Positions 20,801-28,509 of a stretch of DNA of 35,226 bases are shown one piece after another; position 1 is the first letter of the stretch; each line of letters starts with the position of its first letter. Below the pieces are notes generated by a model. The model did not search any database, was not told where the DNA came from, and saw only the letters and a program-made list of their open reading frames with translations. Made by a program: the position numbers and the translations under genes. This stretch comes from Tritrichomonas foetus (taxonomy: Eukaryota; Parabasalia; Tritrichomonadida; Tritrichomonadidae), in NCBI GenBank assembly GCA_001839685.1, contig MLAK01000510.1, forward strand, positions 77,067-112,292, given 5' to 3'.

Positions 20801-21184
20801 ATTGATGGAAAGCCCAGTATGGTCCAAATCCATAATGATGTTAATAATCTAAATGATATGATGCTGATTTGTGGTTTTAAAGAAGATGATTGTCAAAAAT
20901 GGACACACTTAGTCAAGGGCAATGATTATCATAAATATGCAAAATGTGTTTCAAACGAAGAATATAAACAGTGTCTGACAATTTCTACCAAGAAATCAAA
21001 TAGTGATGACTCAAAGCTTCAAACTAGCTTAATAATAGGAATTGTTGTTTCTGTCTTAGTTGGAGTTATTATTATTTTTGTGGTTACTCTTGTATTAATA
21101 AAGAGAAATAAAAACAGACACTATAAGATGGATTATTTAACTGACGCTGATATTGATCTCCAAGAAAACCTTAATGATGATTAG
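14810..21184 (+). CDS. Giant single-pass surface protein, beta-solenoid-like
   Basis: This is a 2124-residue protein. It begins MLFALFTFVASESICLCL, a likely signal peptide. The ectodomain is rich in N, S, T, I and V in short strand-like runs, suggesting a beta-helix or repeated strand architecture. A small cysteine cluster, YYCVCNDDNCNHCNQGY, lies at 779-795. A Ser/Thr/Pro/Glu-rich spacer follows at about 1715-1770. Two related segments of the form CxKW...Y...C...C occur, starting at C1673 and C2028. One transmembrane helix (about 2074-2097) is followed by a basic KRNKNRHYK stop-transfer and a 27-residue acidic tail. This topology is that of trichomonad adhesin-like surface proteins, but I recognise no named family and see no leucine-rich (BspA) repeats. 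A host-contact role is inferred only. The ATG sits just after Inr matches. Confidence 0.85.
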   Translation: MLFALFTFVASESICLCLISCLKNCDQSLGETIILNSSSNFQETLLEYPNYTIYIDESITTSSLSLSSFNNLELNLQPLHNSKINVRLNDVQDSNVYSLILKAPDDQSEFKITFHSTGTIFNVANNIELENVIITFEDSQGQSNKSKFENVNAASMNCDKSVFNFAKKANTTNFYFNPYNINDLDTYLTVESSDSIQIMMKNDKTITETLTVTSKFIDFEPKSNGFLNNVIINSQMLDNNEYFTSITLNGINNIIMNDSEWPSSYFINVRNSSPTVFCKSATIPLNIKISKSNVTFIIYNKKTQFTQNIFAEYILLDADSSLNANSENRINTTFNSIQSTVQVNLPYLDVHVLLFQSYGSSTTYYPFIPCIGLTTSSTMTIYASTRSYSFSRLNVILDFDTSQPDANYEAFYQTEGVSFFTYLAAKSPGGGTQVMYINTRGNFIHGFCENMGKLSSISKSSSLAINFEIIESDYSYKLSFHMKKPSQIPINLCFDCKGSFDEYVKITGHSNLENFSTDFFSPNVQELNIIFQTNLSNLYLGDLQTDNLSIRLEGSKNTYIETLDFGHENPDQIASIEFYSFNFISDLYLNSKKLIFNMNSNPTFQENVVLTFPEGLVLISDASTLNKTNFFNHINRKIYKVEMSGYYLMNEIHVNDKSINFFNSNSKYPFNELLIEKIDRLSVDFNINSYGWKSELNVILLSDLTIPFTVIYSKTSTKSIKQQLILSNFDQHKFANNFAVDHSDNDVDIILDGPFDKSSLALQGTGTVTYTSQYSRVKYYCVCNDDNCNHCNQGYDQVQTISNEDVQDYNNLTIIVCGPSNELTIDLSILTQKVVNIGGVFGNELIKFTASTDKVQLTSLNIFQKLNFYFTNVEQISISEIVIVNESVITNASTTQINVDKMYAQFSHLTSFKDIQINEMLTVTGNPESIEKTIKFNNLYSGKQELVALIRSPENDKITVEQGINSVKIGTVTFNMQNKVTNQIYIAPESPKSTIVISCQTLSSDLLPINLHSLNDGTILEIFGVFPSTNDSNPLITIINTTKTTFKINTTLVPLLFQKISESINFVALVPVTTFDHAFSSTGSSFSINALRDESVSFATINFKDISSEYSTITFSFSQNNININIDTLNSTCVLNTYVDLDGNSKITVNNELIGKINTITATIHIVDNLNDPRVIEFITKQILLITVPESSISNVKIDNFKVNKLEQKPTHGFIDGNFELIVSDSGEIHLRMKENPSLIPYSICFGTSDNDIFGNICELKFTEENVFNEFFNQMESQPSALELTINELNSKENPINFDIKSFHNLVLNIYGKEHPTVFVNFGVNKIEFLTLNNVIISALDSFDINNVTLVDGGFSEETNLEGIDFILSDLLSLKVTQLSTYSNRLEISADVESFSFSISAGSFSLDSIKDRQFVSNLENTFFNLKAKSISFEAEEGLTTTPQINIETTADTINIGSNFDTIKDPKINLVLTKTQNPDVYIESFPFYINDLMYSTNLYVYPFMYGEDFVISEDVSLENKSVKLDVEEALQNMNEFIFDMTGKFDIIGKSSFNIYSYDDDYPYYCKATSQVIIADGSSAELTNVVLNNKVILNGKSSLKIAMEGNDDTDLFSQSQSIVEINFNLNGFPTLELCDSSNTPPKNLIISSENEMDSNMQKLFNNKTFQIVKFNNGKCNKWISKVEISEKYSQFITPICESDDVLSIICQIGEITHDPSSEIVIPSKEIPTKVSETEDLKTDESHNSPSPEIPITLTNEPTDDKIYSDSNNIIINENGFFETDTGKQIEVDQSDNKPVIIEISQKDVTLSSTYPSNLFISPTIENSIITIDNIAEKATLGIRANYVSATVVIPKAKSSINILTSNNVHGKLTIECIDKSEDTLELNQIIANGGNLHLFTKLNIEEIYFNSIQINSNTKITAENAARSSVKLVDDKNKEIKTDLFVITKDSTAELDKVSVEKRLSLCENSKLIIHDQLDVDDNTNISINFYDTHKSAITVNGEIDGKPSMVQIHNDVNNLNDMMLICGFKEDDCQKWTHLVKGNDYHKYAKCVSNEEYKQCLTISTKKSNSDDSKLQTSLIIGIVVSVLVGVIIIFVVTLVLIKRNKNRHYKMDYLTDADIDLQENLNDD

Positions 21185-21594
21185 AATGTTTGATGATGTT
21201 TTATCTTTTCTAAAAGCATTTTTATAGACGAAATATTGTATTAATCTACTTTATTTATATAATTTTATTTTATTACTATCTCTGATTATTTTTTCCAAAT
21301 ACCAAGGATTGTAATAATACGAAACACCTAAAAATCTCAGATTTAGTTTATAATTTGTAGTCAATTTGACGACATTTCCAGATATTCAATGACTGCCAAA
21401 CTATAGAACGCAAAATTAATTTTTTTTCAAAAAAATTACAAGTGTCTTTTATAAAAATTTGGCAACACTTTTTTTAAAAAAAAGACAACAAATTGGTGGA
21501 GATAAATTTTCAAAATTGAAATGATAGTTGGCCTAATCAATGAGAATTTTGAAAGTACGATAAGAATTTTTTTTTTTTTTTGAACAATTTATTT
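21185..21594. other. Intergenic region, weak inverted repeat
   Basis: About 0.4 kb between two plus-strand genes. GCCAAACTATAG near 21396 and GATAGTTGGCC near 21523 form imperfect inverted arms roughly 130 bases apart, and a T-run of about 15 lies near 21568-21582. No gene is visible. Confidence 0.45.
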
Positions 21595-21599
21595 TCACT
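21595..21599 (+). promoter_or_regulatory. Candidate initiator (Inr) of the UBR ligase gene
   Basis: TCACT matches the trichomonad Inr consensus. Its A at 21597 lies 35 bases before the ATG at 21632. This placement puts the in-frame TTG at 21614 inside the 5' UTR, which is consistent with choosing the ATG. Confidence 0.4.
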
Positions 21600-21631
21600 T
21601 ATATTCAAATATTTTGTTATCTAACATTTCG

Positions 21632-24600
21632 ATGACATGCTTCGACGAACTCCACGATTTGTTTAAAACAAATGTACCCAGCGCACTTTCCAAGAGCGAA
21701 GAATTAATTTATAAAGCCGAAAAATCACTCAATTTTCCCAGTTTCGCCGATTTCTTGAATTATCATGAAGCCCACTCCAATGTTTCGACTTGCCAGAATT
21801 CATGGAGCTCCAGGAAAATGGCAATCCACTGCACTGACTGCCAAATATCCGACCAGTCCTGCATTTGCCTGGAATGCTTCCTGAAAGGAAATCACAAAAA
21901 TCACAATTATTTTATTCGGCCAGACACAATCGGAAATTGTGACTGCGGTGATTTGTCACTTTGGAAGCGAGAAGGGTTCTGCAAAGATCATCAAGGACTA
22001 GGTGATCCAAATTCCCATCCTGAAGATTCAATTGATGAAAATTTACGAAATGTGTTAATTGATGTTGTTTTTAAGGCAGCTTTTTCTAACCTGAAAGAAA
22101 TTGCTCTCACTTCACCAGATGATGGAATCCAGATTATAGATTTTATTTTACTTTTTGCTCCCTTTGGAGATGGTTTTAGGAGGATTATATCTATCTCTTT
22201 GACAGAGAAAATAGATTTTAGTGATCTTTTAAAAAATATAGTTATTTATTCTGAAAAATTTAATGAAAGCTTCCAACAGCTTTGTGGCGTATTAATTAAC
22301 GATTTTCTATTCTCTGAAAATTTCGCAAAAGTTGCATACACATTTATTCTTGACTTACAGGAAATGTCACTTATCAACCAAGACAATGATACCAGTAATT
22401 TTGAAATATTTGATCATTTCTGGTTTCATAATTATTCATTTCATCCAATCCGTACCAACATTCAAAAACATAATTGGGATTGGGTGAGCTTTGCTGATCG
22501 ATTTTTCACCAATTTCCTGATAAAGCTTGATCTGATTGGATCTGAGAAATTCAGTTTTCAAAAAGCTCCTGACTACGAAAGTGAAATTGCTGCTGGTCTC
22601 AAAAGAGCGGCAGAAATTCAACCAGAAAAAGTTCAAATCATTTTTGACATGTTACTTGATAATCCAACTTTATATAAATCGGTTATTGCTAGTTTTACTG
22701 AAATGCAAGAAGATGATTATTATCAGAGTCCTAACTATGTAAATTTTTTGTTGCCAACTCTCTTTGAACTTTTTACAATTAGTCAAGTAAAACTAGATTT
22801 CACAAAATTTATTCAAAAATTGGACGAAATCCAAATTCATGAACAATGTTTAGAATCAGACAACAATAAAAAATCATCTTTATTCCTTGGCAGATCATTT
22901 TACTTGGCTTATCCAATCATGACTTTATTTAATGTTATTGTCAGAGAAAATTATGACACATTAATGAATTTATTAAAAGGGAAAGAAGAATTAATTCAAA
23001 AACTTGGAACAATATTATTAAGTAAAGCATGTGCTTATGTTGCTTTTAGACTTTCAATTACACGAAAAAGAAATCACGGATTATTAGATCAATTCGAAAG
23101 TGTAACATTGTATCCGCAACTTTCAGCCAATGGTCTATCTAAATTTGTGGCACCGCTTCAGTTTTTGATTGGAATATCTAACAATAAAGAATTCTTTGCT
23201 CGACAAATAGCAACTTATCTTGGAATCCTTGATGATTTTTCTTTATATGATAATGATGATAATGTTGAATCACTTTCAAAAACTATGAAATTTGCCTATT
23301 TATATATGATTCTTCTTTTCACAGTGGATCGAATTCAATTAACCAATAATACAACGGAATACATTAAATCTCAAGTTGTCAATCTCTTAAAATTCAAAAG
23401 CAATCTTGATATTGATGATCTTTCATCCAATTACTCCAAATATTTATCAAAAGATGCGTCACAAATTTTTAATCAAGTTGTTGCGACAGTAACAGAGAAT
23501 AATACGCATGATGGTGTTATTCATTATTTCTTGAAGAAAGATATTCAATGGTATCCATTTACAGCAACAACACCACTAAACTGTACACTCACTGTGATTA
23601 ACAATGAGATTAAAAAGAATCCAAATAAAATTTTCTATACAATAGAGTATAATGATCCAGGTAATGGAATTGATCTCCTTCCTTTAACTTACAGCAAGAT
23701 GGTTTTATCAGTTGTTTATGATGTTTTAAAGAATACTGAAAATGAAGCAAATACTCATCTTGCTTTCCTAGTTTTAATTCTTGCTTCAAATTCAAGAAAT
23801 TCTGAAACTCCTATCTCTCCCAATAATAATCATATAAATTATATTAAATATCACACTATTGACGATATTTCAAAGAACATCACCACTTTTTCGTTTGACG
23901 AATTTCTTCAAGTTAAATTTGAATACATTAAAGAGTTAACTGAAGAGAAACAAAGTATATTTAAGTCTTTCTTTAAGTCTCTCTTCAATTACGGGAAACA
24001 TTCTAATGAAAATTCATTATCAGTTATTGACATTTTAATTAGCAAGAGAAATATTGGTGTTGAAGTTCTTAAGAAACTACTAATTTCGGTAAATCTTGAC
24101 GAAAATAATGACAATGACGTTCAAGCACAAAAAAGGAAAAGAGCACAAAAATTAAAGCAAGATATTATGAATGAATATAAAAAAAAGCTTTCGAAATCTC
24201 AAGTTGTTGATGGTGAAGGCATCGATGATAGCGATGAAGACCAAAATAATCATGATTTATGCCACATTTGTTCATCTTCGGAACCCAATGAAGTTCTTGC
24301 TTATCCAATTTTTATGTACCAAATTTCCGTTCCATTGGATTATGATAAAGAAGAAAAATCAGCTTGTTTTGTTAGTCGGAAATTACTCCATGAAGATTCA
24401 TCTTATGCTGAGAATAAAAATCAGTTATTTGAACAAATTCGACAACTTGTAGAAGAAGCCCAACAAAATGAAGGACAAAACGAGCAGCCAAATAACGAAA
24501 GAGATCCTATTTTTAGACAGTTAAGTGAAATTAATGAAAAAATTAACATTTCAAAACAAAGTAAAAACATCAAACTGAACTATGATTCTACCATTCAATT

Positions 24601-25807
24601 TGGAATTTGTCAACATATGATTCACAATAAATGTGTTGATACTAAAAATTTTATATGCTCAATGGACAGAACTACTAAAAACGCACTTCTTCCAATTCTA
24701 GAAAATTTCAAAGTTGAAGATATGGAAACAAATAAAGAAATATGGAACTCAATTGATTCTTTCCTGAAAAGGATGGTAGACATTCTTCAAAATCCAATCT
24801 TTGATATAGAAATTGTTATCCGTGAACTAGTTCGTAGTATTAGTTACTTAATTGTAACATACGAACTTCGTTTAAGAAGCCTTCCTGGATGTTTAGATGC
24901 AAAGAAATATAAATCACTTGCACGAAATCTCTTCTTGAATCTTTATTTCGCTTACAGGAAATATGAAAAGCCAGCCTTCCTTGGTAAATATACACTTTTC
25001 CAGTATTTTCTGATCACAATTATTCAAAACGACAATCTTCTTTCTGACAATAGCCTCAAATTCAATATTGATGAATTTATTGAGCAATACAATAAATTTA
25101 ACTCACAAGAGCTTGACAAAGAATTTTATCTTTACGAAGAAAATTCACAAGAAACCACAAATGAAGAAGGTAAAGACGAAGAAAAAACGAATGTAGAGGG
25201 AAAAGAAAATCATTATTTGAGTTTTGAAGACAAATATTTGTTTATGAAACGAGTTTGTCTTTCAGAATATTTCCTTTTGAATCAACACATTGTTGAAAAC
25301 ACTATTCCAACCTTGTCACAAAACTATGTTGATTGGGATGATATTTTATCGAATGAAAATCTCTGTAATCGATATAACCTTGAGTATAATAACGAAGAAT
25401 ATGAATTACCAGTTTTCCGACTGATGAAAAATCTACCCAATGAATTTTTACACTTTTATTGGCCACCATTCAACATTCCAATGGATCTGACAGATAAATT
25501 GATTCTTCTTGATTTAATCACAGGCAAATGGAATCAAGTTGATGATTTACATGATATAATGAATGAGAAAGCATCAGATGGAAGTTTCATGCTTGCTATG
25601 TTCACATGTCGGTTTGCATCAATGATCATGCTCATTTCATCACATGCTATGGGAATTTTGCCTCCATTTTATCTTGATAAATATGGAAATCCTGATCATG
25701 GATATGATAGAGGTCAACCACTTTTCTTTAACGATGAAAAATATGAAAAATTAAATGACATGATTCTTTCTGGGGAATTTACATCGATTATTAAACCATT
25801 AGATTAA
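21632..25807 (+). CDS. UBR-type E3 ubiquitin ligase (N-recognin family)
   Basis: This is a 1391-residue protein. The frame extends upstream to a TTG at 21614, but ATG at 21632 (MTCFDELHDLF) is the first ATG. Residues 54-120 form a UBR box with C54, the CxxC pairs, HKNHNY, CDCGD (103-107) and a closing CKDH (117-120). UBR boxes bind destabilising N-terminal residues. A RING-H2-like region begins CHIC (877-880) and continues after an insert with CQHMIHNKC (993-1001) and C1009-S-M-D1012, where families such as UBR1 have CPLC. The C-terminus has the UBR1-like cap signature PPFYLDKYGNPDHGYDRG (from 1344). A highly charged stretch (EEGKDEEKTN) lies near 1175. UBR1 relatives are often longer (about 1700-1950 residues), so this is a compact form. 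The role would be N-degron protein turnover. The stop overlaps TAAA. Confidence 0.92.
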   Translation: MTCFDELHDLFKTNVPSALSKSEELIYKAEKSLNFPSFADFLNYHEAHSNVSTCQNSWSSRKMAIHCTDCQISDQSCICLECFLKGNHKNHNYFIRPDTIGNCDCGDLSLWKREGFCKDHQGLGDPNSHPEDSIDENLRNVLIDVVFKAAFSNLKEIALTSPDDGIQIIDFILLFAPFGDGFRRIISISLTEKIDFSDLLKNIVIYSEKFNESFQQLCGVLINDFLFSENFAKVAYTFILDLQEMSLINQDNDTSNFEIFDHFWFHNYSFHPIRTNIQKHNWDWVSFADRFFTNFLIKLDLIGSEKFSFQKAPDYESEIAAGLKRAAEIQPEKVQIIFDMLLDNPTLYKSVIASFTEMQEDDYYQSPNYVNFLLPTLFELFTISQVKLDFTKFIQKLDEIQIHEQCLESDNNKKSSLFLGRSFYLAYPIMTLFNVIVRENYDTLMNLLKGKEELIQKLGTILLSKACAYVAFRLSITRKRNHGLLDQFESVTLYPQLSANGLSKFVAPLQFLIGISNNKEFFARQIATYLGILDDFSLYDNDDNVESLSKTMKFAYLYMILLFTVDRIQLTNNTTEYIKSQVVNLLKFKSNLDIDDLSSNYSKYLSKDASQIFNQVVATVTENNTHDGVIHYFLKKDIQWYPFTATTPLNCTLTVINNEIKKNPNKIFYTIEYNDPGNGIDLLPLTYSKMVLSVVYDVLKNTENEANTHLAFLVLILASNSRNSETPISPNNNHINYIKYHTIDDISKNITTFSFDEFLQVKFEYIKELTEEKQSIFKSFFKSLFNYGKHSNENSLSVIDILISKRNIGVEVLKKLLISVNLDENNDNDVQAQKRKRAQKLKQDIMNEYKKKLSKSQVVDGEGIDDSDEDQNNHDLCHICSSSEPNEVLAYPIFMYQISVPLDYDKEEKSACFVSRKLLHEDSSYAENKNQLFEQIRQLVEEAQQNEGQNEQPNNERDPIFRQLSEINEKINISKQSKNIKLNYDSTIQFGICQHMIHNKCVDTKNFICSMDRTTKNALLPILENFKVEDMETNKEIWNSIDSFLKRMVDILQNPIFDIEIVIRELVRSISYLIVTYELRLRSLPGCLDAKKYKSLARNLFLNLYFAYRKYEKPAFLGKYTLFQYFLITIIQNDNLLSDNSLKFNIDEFIEQYNKFNSQELDKEFYLYEENSQETTNEEGKDEEKTNVEGKENHYLSFEDKYLFMKRVCLSEYFLLNQHIVENTIPTLSQNYVDWDDILSNENLCNRYNLEYNNEEYELPVFRLMKNLPNEFLHFYWPPFNIPMDLTDKLILLDLITGKWNQVDDLHDIMNEKASDGSFMLAMFTCRFASMIMLISSHAMGILPPFYLDKYGNPDHGYDRGQPLFFNDEKYEKLNDMILSGEFTSIIKPLD

Positions 25808-27326
25808 AGCAATTTGTCAATATATTTAACCTTGTAAAATTCTTGGAAATTATATTTTATTCTTTAATTTAATCGTTTCTTGTGATAATTTATGTTTGCC
25901 GAAAAAAAGAAATCCATATAAACACACTCAAAGAGTATAAAATTTGAAAAAATAATATCATAAGGTTGGATGCTTTTAAAATCAAGAATTATCAAAAGAA
26001 ATGATTAAATATTAAAAAGTAATGAGTTGAAAAGGTGATTGTCAATGGACAAAAAAAAATATTTTTTTTCAAATTATTTATCTGTCACTTGTTGTATAGA
26101 GATTATTTTTACAATATGGAGATTGGGTGTCGAACAAAACACATTAAAATTGATTTTTAGATCAAATTTGTCAAAGAATTTGGAATCATAATAAAATTTT
26201 ATTTCACAAGTCACAAGAAATTGTATCACGAAATTAAATTAAACTTTTTCAAAAAATGAATAAAATATTTTTTTATTATTTGATGAATTTGAAAGCTTGG
26301 TTTTGAATGATGTAAAAATAAAAGCATTGAAACAATATTTATTTCTCAACGTTCAATTGAGAAAAAAATTGATTGAATAATGAACAGAAAAATTTATTTT
26401 ATTGAATAAATTTCAAATAAGAAAGATTTCAAAACAAATTCAAATTCTTTAAACAAATGTTCGAATTTCTGCTGTGAAAACTTTTCATGCTAGAAGGGTT
26501 GGATATTAAATATAACAATGGCTATTAATCATTAATCCAAAGATGCTATCAATCTTAAAAATATTGCAATATTCTCCCTTTCGATTAACTCGTTTCTTTG
26601 AAAAAGTATTTTCAATTTTATACATTTCTCTCAAATTCTTTCAAAAAAATAAAATTTGAAAAATTGGTATTTCTCGCCTCTTTCATATGAACAAGAGTTT
26701 TATTTATAATTCCGCTTATATTTTCTTGATGATAATATTGAGTAATTCTCCTTAAATCTAGTTTTTGAAGAAGTTATCATCAATACATTTGATTTTTTCA
26801 TTCAATGTATTTTCAATATATTTGTAAATGCATTCATTTATTTTGTCTCATATTGTATTTTTCTTTGGTATTTTCCACTTTTATCTTATGACAGGAATGT
26901 ATTTCTATATAATTACCATATTCATATCATATGTGATAAGGGCTAAAAATATATGTCAATTTACATTATTATATTGTCAAACGCATATTTCAAAGTACTC
27001 AAAATTCTATAAGTATTCAATAACAAAGTTCAATTAAACCCTCAAAAGCAAGCGGAATCATTAACTCCTTTAAAACAACGAAACCCCTTTAAAAGAAAGA
27101 ATAAACTTTATTTTCCTTGTAATATTTCGGAAAATCAATATTGTAAAGAAAATGATCACTTGTAATGAAAAAGTCAAACGTTTTCAGAATTTTTATATTT
27201 AATTGTGAATGTGAAATATAATTGAATTATAAATACTGCTAAAAATTATCTGAAAAATTAAGCATTATAATATTCAATTGATGTTTTCCTACTCAATATT
27301 TGAGATAATATCTAAAAACAATTTTT
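25808..27326. other. Long intergenic region, no supported gene
   Basis: About 1.5 kb of AT-rich DNA. A 69-codon hydrophobic frame (26828-27037) starts with ATG but has the composition of translated AT-rich noise and no supporting signal. A hairpin, TTCTCAA-CGTTCAA-TTGAGAA, lies near 26342-26362. Otherwise I see homopolymer A/T runs only. Confidence 0.5.
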
Positions 27327-27335
27327 TCACTCATT
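27327..27335 (+). promoter_or_regulatory. Candidate initiator (Inr) pair of the 382-residue gene
   Basis: TCACT (27327-27331) and TCATT (27331-27335) overlap by one base and both fit the trichomonad Inr. Their A residues lie 32 and 28 bases upstream of the ATG at 27361. Confidence 0.45.
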
Positions 27336-27360
27336 CAAAATTATAAAAAACATCGGGGAG

Positions 27361-28509
27361 ATGGAAACGAGTGCACTTAAAGTGCCTTTGTTCAACTTCA
27401 ACAAAAACGTTTCTTTCCAAGCCATCACAGCTGAACGGTCAAAAAGCCATCCGGTCGTATCATTTAACGACCCTTCAACGATTTCATTTCAGCGCTCGCT
27501 CAGCAAGGAGGAGAAGGACCTTGAAACCGCTATTATGATTCAAAAGAAGTTTTCCCGCCTTTCAACCAGCTCAAGTCTCTCAAATAAGATGCCGATTAAG
27601 AGAGGAAGAAATATTTCTATCGGGAAGCCAGCAAAAGGCCTAGGGTTGGGATTTCCAAAAAAAGGCCCACCCATTGAGGCTATTGAAACGAGGGATGCCG
27701 AAAACGATGAAAAAATTCGTCGCGAGTTCGAACTTTTGGAGGACAAAATCGTCTCTCTCAAAAAAGTTGTCACTTTTTCTGATAAGAATTCAATCACCCA
27801 CAATGATAACTTCAATAATAATACTAATAACATTACTAATAGTAATAGTAGCACTAATGATAATAATAGTGGTGTAGCTATCAGTTGTAAAAATGACAAC
27901 AATAGTCACAACAACAATTCTGATTTATCCAATAATCAGATTTCAGCAGATAGAAATGCAAACAATGTTGAAATTATTGAATTTCCAACATGTAAATATA
28001 AGAATGAGAACACCTGCAACAATCATAAAAGTGAAAATGATGAAAATGACATGTCAAAAATTTTACTCGGTATTCAACCAGCTTCAGATCAAACAAATGC
28101 TCAGCCAAAACACAACGAAAATGCTGACAAAGATGATGATCAAAATCGAAATAATAAGAAAATTGAAATGTTAATTCAAATGGAAAAAGATATCGTTGAT
28201 GACACGAAAGCAATTCGTGAATCTATAAACAAATTACTTGGCGAGCGTGGAAAATGTCTTGACAATCATAAGCAATGGCTTGAAGAAAGGAAAAAATTAA
28301 TTGTTCAAGCACGTCTCAAAACTCGCTCTTTTGAAGAAAAAAGATCTTCTTCTTTTGATGAGGGTGAATGCAACAAATCTGAAATTGAAGGCCAACGTGA
28401 GAAAAAAAATAGATCGCTGTTAGGGACAAAAATGTCCATCCAATCAGCGGCGATCGCAAAAATGTCACTAATGAAACATCCAGTTGTAGTGAGCGCTGGA
28501 CAAACATAA
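27361..28509 (+). CDS. Unrecognised Asn-rich protein with charged C-terminal helix
   Basis: This is a 382-residue protein that I do not recognise. Residues 1-105 are basic and serine-rich with a possible short helix LETAIMIQKKFSRL (an incomplete IQ-like stretch) and a glycine-rich run KGLGLGFPKKG. A helical segment, EKIRREFELLEDKIVSLKKV, follows at about 118-137. The middle (about 147-200) is a low-complexity N/S/T/D tract. A second charged helix, KIEMLIQMEKDIVDDTKAI and onward (about 267-320), could form a coiled coil. The C-terminus is basic. There is no signal peptide or membrane segment, so a cytoplasmic or cytoskeletal role is possible but not shown. The first 370 or so bases are clearly richer in G+C than the rest. 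The frame is likely real because of its length, its start context and an Inr pair just upstream. Confidence 0.75.
   Translation: METSALKVPLFNFNKNVSFQAITAERSKSHPVVSFNDPSTISFQRSLSKEEKDLETAIMIQKKFSRLSTSSSLSNKMPIKRGRNISIGKPAKGLGLGFPKKGPPIEAIETRDAENDEKIRREFELLEDKIVSLKKVVTFSDKNSITHNDNFNNNTNNITNSNSSTNDNNSGVAISCKNDNNSHNNNSDLSNNQISADRNANNVEIIEFPTCKYKNENTCNNHKSENDENDMSKILLGIQPASDQTNAQPKHNENADKDDDQNRNNKKIEMLIQMEKDIVDDTKAIRESINKLLGERGKCLDNHKQWLEERKKLIVQARLKTRSFEEKRSSSFDEGECNKSEIEGQREKKNRSLLGTKMSIQSAAIAKMSLMKHPVVVSAGQT
27799..27960 (+). repeat. Coding AAT/GAT/AGT low-complexity tract
   Basis: A run of AAT, AAC, GAT, AGT and ACT codons encodes an Asn/Ser/Asp-rich linker inside the 382-residue protein. Such tracts are unstable in length between strains, so this could be a polymorphic site. 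It is not a perfect microsatellite. Confidence 0.7.

Noticed and set aside
21390..21540. Possible second MITE with GCCAAACTAT/ATAGTTGGC ends
   Set aside because: The arms match only partly, and no target-site duplication is visible next to them.
5460..21616. TTG start codons upstream of the BEACH (5460) and UBR (21614) genes
   Set aside because: In-frame ATGs follow within 3 and 18 bases and fit the short UTRs expected from nearby Inr candidates.
26828..27037. 69-codon hydrophobic ATG frame in a long intergenic region
   Set aside because: Its F/I/Y/K-rich composition is what AT-rich non-coding DNA gives, there is no stable domain, and nothing else supports expression.
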